DNA of 64,000 nucleotides from Vibrio spartinae (GTDB taxonomy: Bacteria; Pseudomonadota; Gammaproteobacteria; Enterobacterales; Vibrionaceae), in assembly GCF_024347135.1 (NCBI RefSeq), contig NZ_AP024907.1, positions 3,773,001 to 3,837,000 on the forward strand, read 5' to 3'. Under the pieces are notes generated by a model that saw only the letters and a program-made list of their open reading frames with translations, did not search any database and was not told the DNA's origin. Shown piece after piece: positions 57,771 to 64,000 of this stretch. Made by a program: the position numbers and the translations under genes. How positions within the stretch are numbered: position 1 is the stretch's first letter; each line of letters starts with the position of its first letter.

Positions 57771-59339
57771 TCAGCAATCGGCAGATTTTGTGCCGATGTA
57801 TACACTGTCATTTTCTCCGCTCTCTGCCGGTAAAACCGCCTCAGACGAACCGACATCAGCCCCCTCTCTCTGCGACGCCTCAACCCACCGGGGAGCAATC
57901 GACCGTTTCACTTCAACGCCCAGTTGCCTAAAACTTTCCGCCTGTCGAATTGCGTTGCCACGCCCGCTCGACAGTTTATTCATGGCACTCTGATAACTCT
58001 GTCCGGCCTTCTCTATTGCATTGCCCAGCGTGTCCATATCGTCAACAAATAAGCGTAATTTGTCATAGAGTTTTCCGGCTTTTTCCGCAATGCGTTGGGC
58101 ATTTTGATTCTGAAATTCATTGCGCCATAAATTATCGATGGTGCGTAAAGCGACCAGTAGTGTGGTTGGACTGACAATAATGATGTTTTGTTCCATCGCA
58201 TCTTTGATTAAAGCGGGATCTGCCTGTATGGCCAATTGGAATGCCGGTTCGACCGGAATAAACATCAAGACGTAATCTAACGTCTGGATACCTTGCAACT
58301 GCTGGTAATCTTTCTTACTTAGTCCTTTGATATGAGCGCGAATCGCAAGTAAATGTTCACCAAGTGCTTTATCCCGCTCAACGTCATTCTCGGCATGGAA
58401 ATAACGTTCATAGGCGACCAGTGCCATTTTTGAATCGATCACCACCTGCTTCTCATTCGGCAGGTTGACAATTACATCCGGTTGATAGCGCTTACCCGCT
58501 TCATTTTGCAAACTGACCTGCGTCTGATACTCATGTCCTTCGCGTAACCCTGATTCCGCCAGAACCCGGGCCAACACCACTTCTCCCCAGTTACCCTGTT
58601 GTTTATTATCGCCTTTGAGTGCCTGCGTCAGATTCAGCGCTTCTTTCGCCATCTGTTCATTGAGACGTTGTAGATTCTTCAACTCATGGGTCAGTGTATG
58701 GCGTTCCTTCGCTTCTTGGCTGAAACTGTCATTGACCTGTTTTTTGAATCCTTCCAATTGTAACTTCAGCGGATTCAGTAATCCTTCCAGACTCTGTTTA
58801 TTCTGCTGATCAACCTTCGCTGTTTTGACATCAAATAACTGATTCGCCAGCTGTTCAAATTGCTGCTTCAAGCGTTCTTCAGCGCGTTCCAGCAACTGTA
58901 ATTTTTCTTGACTGGCAACCATCTGAGCTTGATGTCGCGCTTCCTGTTCTCGAAGCTCCCCTTGCAATTGCGCGTGCTGTTCCCGTAACAGAGCCAGCTC
59001 ATCATTCAGTTGTGTCCGCTCTTGCTGTAAGGTCGCCATTTGCCCCAGTTTTTCAGTGGCTGCCATATACTGCCCATGCAACTGTTTCAGCTCAGCCATT
59101 GCCAGATCATGGGCATCTTCTGATTCATGCAAATCAGCCTGGGTTTGTCGCAATTGCGTGGTGAGCTGATCCAACACTTGTTCGTGGAGTTGCTGTTGAC
59201 TCGCCAGTTGTTGCTGCAACTGACTCAATTGCAGTTGCATTCTTTGCTTCATCCACCAGCCCGTGATGCCAGCAGAACCGACAATACCGATGGCAGACAT
59301 CAACAGTAGGGATTGGTATTCAATAATCCATTGCATCAT
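57771..59339 (-). CDS. rmuC: DNA recombination limiting protein RmuC
   Basis: 522 residues from ATG at 59339. One N-terminal membrane helix (SLLLMSAIGIVGSAGITGW), a long Gln/Leu-rich coiled coil (~30-220), then a nuclease-like domain with QPDVIVNLPNEKQVVIDSKMAL, a PD-(D/E)XK pattern. It limits recombination at inverted repeats in E. coli. There is no strong ribosome site. Confidence 0.92.
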   Translation of the reverse strand: MMQWIIEYQSLLLMSAIGIVGSAGITGWWMKQRMQLQLSQLQQQLASQQQLHEQVLDQLTTQLRQTQADLHESEDAHDLAMAELKQLHGQYMAATEKLGQMATLQQERTQLNDELALLREQHAQLQGELREQEARHQAQMVASQEKLQLLERAEERLKQQFEQLANQLFDVKTAKVDQQNKQSLEGLLNPLKLQLEGFKKQVNDSFSQEAKERHTLTHELKNLQRLNEQMAKEALNLTQALKGDNKQQGNWGEVVLARVLAESGLREGHEYQTQVSLQNEAGKRYQPDVIVNLPNEKQVVIDSKMALVAYERYFHAENDVERDKALGEHLLAIRAHIKGLSKKDYQQLQGIQTLDYVLMFIPVEPAFQLAIQADPALIKDAMEQNIIIVSPTTLLVALRTIDNLWRNEFQNQNAQRIAEKAGKLYDKLRLFVDDMDTLGNAIEKAGQSYQSAMNKLSSGRGNAIRQAESFRQLGVEVKRSIAPRWVEASQREGADVGSSEAVLPAESGENDSVYIGTKSADC

Positions 59340-59433
59340 GGGAATCAATTCTGTTTCTCAGCATATTCGAACTAAAAATGGTATTGCGGGACTGGATCAA
59401 TGTCCAGTAGATTTGCGGTACAAACCGGTCAAA

Positions 59434-59667
59434 CTAACCTCCGATGACAGGCGGAGTGAGCTGAGCATATGCGGTTGTGACCGATTCCAGTGATTCATCC
59501 GGAACATGCACAACCTGTCGACATTGCTTGCACGTCGTGACGACAATGCCCATCACCATGCCGGTTTGCCCCAATAAATGCACGTTTCTCAACTGAGAGC
59601 GCAATTCCACCGGACCACATAACGGACAGATCCCCCAAATTTTCCCACCAGATTGCGTCTCCGTCAT
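59434..59667 (-). CDS. Small zinc-ribbon protein
   Basis: 77 residues from ATG at 59667, with AAGGAAAAGAGG upstream as a strong ribosome site. CPLCG and CKQCR, about 35 residues apart, form a zinc ribbon around a hydrophobic GMVMGIVVT core. The role is unknown. Confidence 0.7.
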   Translation of the reverse strand: MTETQSGGKIWGICPLCGPVELRSQLRNVHLLGQTGMVMGIVVTTCKQCRQVVHVPDESLESVTTAYAQLTPPVIGG

Positions 59668-59927
59668 CCTCTTTTCCTTAGTAACTTTTCCCTTATCAAC
59701 CGTGCTGAGCAACGATTGCGAAAGCGCGAATTTTCGCCCGAAAATCTTACCGCCAGATCGCAGGCAATCCGAATCCCGTCACTTCGTCATGCGAGCAACA
59801 TCTCACCAACTCATCATGTTGTAACACTTGGATTTATTGTTTATATGACACAAATAACATGGTTGGCAGAAGCTTATGTTATGCTCAGGCCATCGAGTGG
59901 CGGATTGAAATACATGGCTTACCCAAG

Positions 59928-60851
59928 ATGAATAACAACCTAATCAATGAAAAACAAGCCTTGCTCTTCGGTCTGACAGCGGTCTTATTGTGGTCAACGG
60001 TCGCAACAGCATTCAAACTCACACTGGCACAACTGACCCCCATTCAAATGCTGGCTGTCGCGTGCGTTATTTCAGTCATTTCATTACTGATGATTTGCGC
60101 CTATCAGCGTCAACTGGGGCAAATCCTGCCGACATTTACCGCCAATCCCAAATATTTCATCATTTCCGGATTGATTAACCCGCTCTGTTACTATCTGATT
60201 CTGTTTCAGGCCTATCGCCTGCTCCCCGCCTCTCAGGCACAATCGATTAACTATAGCTGGGCCATGATGTTAACCATTATGGCGGCTATTTTTCTGAAAC
60301 AAACGATCCGCAAACAAGACTATCTGGCAGCGGCTCTGTGTTATTTGGGGGTGTTGGTGATTGCGACCCGGGGCAATTTGCTTGCGCTGGATTTCGCGAG
60401 CCCTGTGGGTGTCGGACTCGCCCTATTATCCACACTGCTGTGGGCCGGTTACTGGATTCTCAATACCCGTAACACGGCGGATCCTGTCGTTAGCCTGCTA
60501 TTAGGATTCCTCGTTGCTCTCCCTTGTACACTCATCCTGTCACTCTACGAAGGTGCCGACTGGTCTCATATCACAGCACAAGGCTGGCTCAGTGCCGTTT
60601 ATGTCGGGTTGTTTGAAATGGGCATCACCTTTTTCCTTTGGCTGAACGCACTGAAACGGACCCGCCACACTGCCAGAATCAGCAATCTGATTTTTATTTC
60701 TCCGTTTATTTCACTGCTGTTGTTAGCGGTGATCATTCAAGAACAGATTCATCCGGCAACGCTCATTGGACTGGTCTGTATTATCACCGGGCTGACGATT
60801 CAGCAATTCAAGCCAAAACGCGCAAACACACCTCAAGAAACCGAACAATAG
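59928..60851 (+). CDS. EamA/DMT-family transporter
   Basis: 307 residues from ATG at 59928 with ten hydrophobic helices in two EamA repeats (first GLTAVLLWSTVATAFKLTL; second VGVGLALLSTLLWAGYWIL). Such proteins export metabolites or amino acids. The substrate is not evident. It is convergent with araC; an upstream frame to 59859 is not typical. Confidence 0.88.
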   Translation: MNNNLINEKQALLFGLTAVLLWSTVATAFKLTLAQLTPIQMLAVACVISVISLLMICAYQRQLGQILPTFTANPKYFIISGLINPLCYYLILFQAYRLLPASQAQSINYSWAMMLTIMAAIFLKQTIRKQDYLAAALCYLGVLVIATRGNLLALDFASPVGVGLALLSTLLWAGYWILNTRNTADPVVSLLLGFLVALPCTLILSLYEGADWSHITAQGWLSAVYVGLFEMGITFFLWLNALKRTRHTARISNLIFISPFISLLLLAVIIQEQIHPATLIGLVCIITGLTIQQFKPKRANTPQETEQ

Positions 60852-60900
60852 CTTCAGGACTTGTCCTGAAGCTTGCTCCAAGATTAGGCAAACGTCGAGC

Positions 60901-61737
60901 TTAGGTAATTTGCTCCCGATAGCGTTTGGGGCTGACCCCCGACTTACGTTTAAACACCCGGGAAAAATAGAGGGGATCGGTATAGCCGACAATTCGACCG
61001 ATTTGGTTGACCGAATAGTTAGTGGTGACCAGCAGCTGTTTGGCACGGCTGATGCGCTGATCATCACGCCATTGCGTAATGGTCATCGACATTTCTTCAC
61101 GGAACAGGTGTCCTAACCGCGACGGAGACAGGCAGATGTGCGAGGCGACCATTTCCATGGTGAAATCCTGATTGAGGTTCTGCGTCATATAATTCATCGC
61201 CTCGATCACACGCGGATCGAGCGGTTTACTCACCACATCCGGTTGCAAACTCTTACAACGAATCAGCAGTTGTTCCAGCAGATTGATCGATAAATCACTC
61301 CGATAAGGTTCATCGGATTTGGCGGTATACTCGATATCAATGAATAAACGTTCCAGATGATGAACTGTGGTTTGGTCCAATCCTCGGGTGATATACACCC
61401 CGTGTTGCTCTTCCTGCCAATTCAACCAATCATGCCAGAAAGCTCTGGGACGAAAATAAACCCAGCGATGGAACCAGCACACACTGTCTGCTTCACGATG
61501 GTAATAGTGAGCCGCTGTCGGGGGAAACAGCACTAAATCACCGGGGCCGACATTGATTGCCTGATCACCGGCAAAAAGCGTACCCTCACCTTTACTCGTC
61601 AGGTTGATAATATACCCTTTCATACCGTTGGGGCGGTCAATGGTGAAATCCAGTTCGTCTCCTTCAATAATCGGCGTCAGCCCTGCCACTAAATGTGCAT
61701 CGAAGTTATACCCTGGTTTGAGCGGATCGTCTTGCAT
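60901..61737 (-). CDS. araC: Arabinose operon regulator AraC
   Basis: 278 residues. An N-terminal cupin-like sugar-binding domain (FDAHLVAGLTPIIEGDELDFTIDRPNGMKGYIINLT and GDLVLFPPTAAHYYHR) resembles E. coli AraC closely. The C-terminal domain has the two helix-turn-helix motifs (MVASHICLSPSRLGHLFREE and VNQIGRIVGYTDPLYFSRVFKRKSG). With arabinose it activates ara genes. It lies downstream of araA and the 174-residue gene on the same strand. Confidence 0.94.
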   Translation of the reverse strand: MQDDPLKPGYNFDAHLVAGLTPIIEGDELDFTIDRPNGMKGYIINLTSKGEGTLFAGDQAINVGPGDLVLFPPTAAHYYHREADSVCWFHRWVYFRPRAFWHDWLNWQEEQHGVYITRGLDQTTVHHLERLFIDIEYTAKSDEPYRSDLSINLLEQLLIRCKSLQPDVVSKPLDPRVIEAMNYMTQNLNQDFTMEMVASHICLSPSRLGHLFREEMSMTITQWRDDQRISRAKQLLVTTNYSVNQIGRIVGYTDPLYFSRVFKRKSGVSPKRYREQIT

Positions 61738-61898
61738 CCTACATCCTATACTACTTTCCTTTAACGACCGAGTGTACGCTAACTCTCCGATTTCATACGA
61801 TTTAAGACTTCACAGTTTCGTATAAAACTTGTTACACCTGTTTGCTCTAAAAGCCACTCGATACTCGCAAAAATATGACGTAAAACTAAAACCGTAAG

Positions 61899-62423
61899 CT
61901 ATGACAGGAAAATCCACTGTGTGGCAGAAAATGCCTCTCTGAAATGTTGATTCCCAGACTCAACCAGATAATCACTTGGCCGCTCATTATTCTGGCGCTG
62001 TAACTGATCCACCCGACCCTTCATATCTGCCACGGATCGCGGTTCAGAACCGTGCTCAGTCTGAATCGCCTGAATATTATGGCGTATATCCAAACGGGTC
62101 GGTACACGGTTTCGTGCCATATATTCGATCACCAACGCATCCGGCTGAAAAGAATAGGTGATACCGAGTGAGAGGGTTTCTCCGAGCTGCACGTTACACC
62201 ACTGCTCAATCCGGTTATCTTTGATCCGAAACCGCCAGTGAAAGTCATCGGTATTGACAACCTCATCATTGTTGATCAGCTCTAACTGACCACTAAAAAA
62301 CAATTGACGACGGAAGAACAACTGAAATACCACCGGTGTATGTGACACAATTTCCAGTTGCCAGTGATCATGAAACAACTGTGCCCGATCCGACACCTGA
62401 AATTCATCCGGGTCTATCTTCAC
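61899..62423 (-). CDS. Uncharacterised protein of the ara locus
   Basis: 174 residues from GTG at 62423 with AAGGAG 5 nt upstream (the nearby ATG is followed directly by TGA). No signal peptide or membrane segment. The sequence looks beta-rich (LEIVSHTPVVFQLFF, FHWRFRIKDNRIEQW, ALVIEYMARNRVPTRLDIRHN), faintly like the sugar-binding strands of aldose epimerases, but no mutarotase catalytic residues are clear. It follows araA by 45 bp and a hairpin, so an arabinose-linked role is inferred from context. Confidence 0.75.
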   Translation of the reverse strand: MKIDPDEFQVSDRAQLFHDHWQLEIVSHTPVVFQLFFRRQLFFSGQLELINNDEVVNTDDFHWRFRIKDNRIEQWCNVQLGETLSLGITYSFQPDALVIEYMARNRVPTRLDIRHNIQAIQTEHGSEPRSVADMKGRVDQLQRQNNERPSDYLVESGNQHFREAFSATQWIFLS

Positions 62424-62438
62424 ATTGGCTCCTTATGA

Positions 62439-62460
62439 GGTGCCTGCCAGAGCAGGCACC
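62439..62460 (-). repeat. Stem-loop between araA and the following gene
   Basis: GGTGCCTGC (62439-62447) pairs with GCAGGCACC (62452-62460), 4-nt loop. No T-run follows; the ribosome site of the next gene starts 6 bases on. It may protect the araA 3' end or damp the downstream gene. Confidence 0.7.
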
Positions 62461-62468
62461 ATCCGATG

Positions 62469-63971
62469 TTATATCTGACCATTCAGCCGATAGTACAAAC
62501 TGTTATGTTTCAAATCCTGTTTATACTGACGTAAATGAGTCTGCTGATCGATCAGCGCCATTTCAATGCCTGCAATCTCAGCATAATCTGTAAGCATATC
62601 GACAGAAACTGACTGACTATAGACTGTATGGTGAGCACCACCGCCATAAATCCAAGCGCTTGCAGCGACTTCAAGACTTGGGTGCGGTTCCCACAGTGCA
62701 TGAGCAACCGGTAGATTCGGTAAACCCTGAGGCGGCGTGACTGCATCAACGGTATTCACCAGCATCCGGAAACGATCCCCTAAATCAATCACCGAAACAT
62801 TCAGCGCCGGGCCAGGCTTACCGGTGAAAATCATCCGTGCAATCGGACAGTCACAACCGATCGTATGCCGATGAATTTCAATTTTCGGCCGTGCAGCGGC
62901 AATCGACGGACACACTTCCAGCATATGGGCACCAAGCACCTGACTACGCTCACTAAAGTTATAAGTGTAATCTTCCATGAAGGACGTTCCACCGGGCTTG
63001 CCTTGTCCCATGACTTTCATCATCCGGACCATTGCTGCGGTTTTCCAGTCGCCCTCACCGCCATAACCGTACCCTTTTTCCATCAAGCGTTGTGTTGCTA
63101 ATCCGGGCAGGTTCGTCAAGCCGGTCAGGTTCTCAAATGTATTGGCAAATGCACGCGCACCGTGCTCAATCAAAAACTGCTCCATTCCCAATTCAAGGCG
63201 GGCTTCCTGTTGGAGGATTGCCAGTGAATCCCGATCATTGAGCAAGCCGGGGGCAATCTCATAGCTTGAGGCATATTCATCAATCAGCGCAGCCACGTCG
63301 TTATCAGCGACTGCATTGACGCGCTCGCTCAATTCACCCAAACCATAGGCGTGAACTTCATAACCGAATTGAATTTGTGCTGAGACTTTATTCCCTTCCG
63401 TCACAGCGACTTGGCGCATGTTGTCACCAAACCGGGCCACTTTGAGTTGCTGTGCTTCAGCAATCCCGACCGCTGCGCGACACCAATCATCAATCTGACG
63501 ATGCACCGCAACATTTTCCCAATGCCCGGTAACCACTTTCCGGTTGAGATTCAATCGTGTGCCGATGAAACCAAACTCCCGACAACCATGTGCACTCTGA
63601 TTGAGGTTCATAAAGTCCATATCAATCTCTTGCCACGGTAGTTCGGCATTAAACTGCGTGTGTAAATGTAAGAACGGCTTGTTGAGCTGACTCAGACCGG
63701 CAATCCACATTTTGGCGGGAGAGAACGTATGCATCCATAACACCAGTCCCACACAATCCGGATCATTATTTGCTCTGCGACACACTTCAAGAATTTCATC
63801 CGGCGTTTTCACCACTTCCTGCTCAACCACTGCAACAGAAATATCAGCAGCCGCATTCAGCCCGGCAACCATCTCATGGCTATCGGCAGCAACTCGCTGC
63901 AAGACCTTTGGTCCGTACAGATGCTGGGAACCCGTGACAAACCAGATCTGTTTCTTATCGAAAATTTTCAT
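62469..63971 (-). CDS. araA: L-arabinose isomerase
   Basis: Converts L-arabinose to L-ribulose. 500 residues, full length. [11 protein letters not shown] at the start, [14 protein letters not shown], and the metal-binding EGDWKTAAM and FMEDYTYNF motifs match AraA. An AAGGAT ribosome site precedes ATG 63971. Only 29 bases remain before the window edge, so araB or araD would lie beyond it. Confidence 0.97.
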   Translation of the reverse strand: MKIFDKKQIWFVTGSQHLYGPKVLQRVAADSHEMVAGLNAAADISVAVVEQEVVKTPDEILEVCRRANNDPDCVGLVLWMHTFSPAKMWIAGLSQLNKPFLHLHTQFNAELPWQEIDMDFMNLNQSAHGCREFGFIGTRLNLNRKVVTGHWENVAVHRQIDDWCRAAVGIAEAQQLKVARFGDNMRQVAVTEGNKVSAQIQFGYEVHAYGLGELSERVNAVADNDVAALIDEYASSYEIAPGLLNDRDSLAILQQEARLELGMEQFLIEHGARAFANTFENLTGLTNLPGLATQRLMEKGYGYGGEGDWKTAAMVRMMKVMGQGKPGGTSFMEDYTYNFSERSQVLGAHMLEVCPSIAAARPKIEIHRHTIGCDCPIARMIFTGKPGPALNVSVIDLGDRFRMLVNTVDAVTPPQGLPNLPVAHALWEPHPSLEVAASAWIYGGGAHHTVYSQSVSVDMLTDYAEIAGIEMALIDQQTHLRQYKQDLKHNSLYYRLNGQI

Positions 63972-64000
63972 CGTGTATCCTTATTTTTCGTGATGTTCCT

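Overview
The window is a stretch of chromosomal backbone from a gammaproteobacterium, almost certainly a Vibrio or close relative. The evidence is gene content and order: (lexA)-dgkA-plsB-ubiA-ubiC, glpEG, rpoH-ftsX-ftsE-ftsY-rsmD, pldB-yigL, the yigB-xerC-DUF484-dapF-lysA-lptM / cyaY / cyaA / hemCDXY block, hemN-DUF2489-yihI, engB-spf-polA, hemB, tatABC-ubiB-ubiJ-ubiE and rmuC. Many proteins read like their Vibrio orthologues. I cannot name the species. An arabinose locus and an orphan NRPS locus set it apart from V. cholerae-like genomes. No tRNA, rRNA, insertion sequence, prophage or CRISPR array was seen.

Layout. 0-5.1 kb: lexA (cut by the window start, with a double SOS box), membrane lipid genes dgkA and plsB, ubiquinone head genes ubiA and ubiC. 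5.2-7.4 kb: a FliL-like secreted protein, glpG, glpE, and an unusual cluster of DnaA-box-like sequences. 7.4-13.7 kb: rpoH, ftsEX, ftsY, rsmD and two membrane proteins. 13.7-18.6 kb: an AT-rich accessory stretch with a probable 26-residue membrane microprotein, a HEPN-like membrane protein, an acyltransferase, a Dps protein, an EAL-HDOD protein and a LysE-type exporter. 18.7-25.7 kb: pldB, yigL and a compact orphan NRPS operon (PPTase, MbtH, A-PCP-C synthetase with no thioesterase) preceded by a palindromic operator candidate. 25.8-43.5 kb: conserved housekeeping genes, including the heme genes hemC, hemD, hemX, hemY and hemN. 43.5-49.2 kb: a hub of small regulatory RNAs. 49.2-59.7 kb: hemB, tatD, a LysR/oxidoreductase divergent pair inserted between tatD and tatC, the Tat translocon, ubiquinone genes and rmuC. 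59.9-64 kb: a DMT transporter, araC, an unknown gene and araA.

The most informative part is non-coding. Between yihI and hemB lie three RNAs recognisable from sequence: a CsrB/CsrC-type RNA with 13 GGA motifs, Spot 42 (spf) and RyhB with a Fur-box-overlapped promoter. A fourth, shorter RNA candidate with a strong terminator lies downstream of spf. Spot 42 keeps the start of the SpfP reading frame, but its stop codon has been lost. RyhB sits directly behind hemB and near the other heme genes, which fits iron/heme economy. Together these RNAs would link carbon status (Spot 42, CsrA antagonism) and iron status (RyhB) at one locus. The cAMP synthase gene cyaA is nearby and uses a TTG start like its E. 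coli counterpart.
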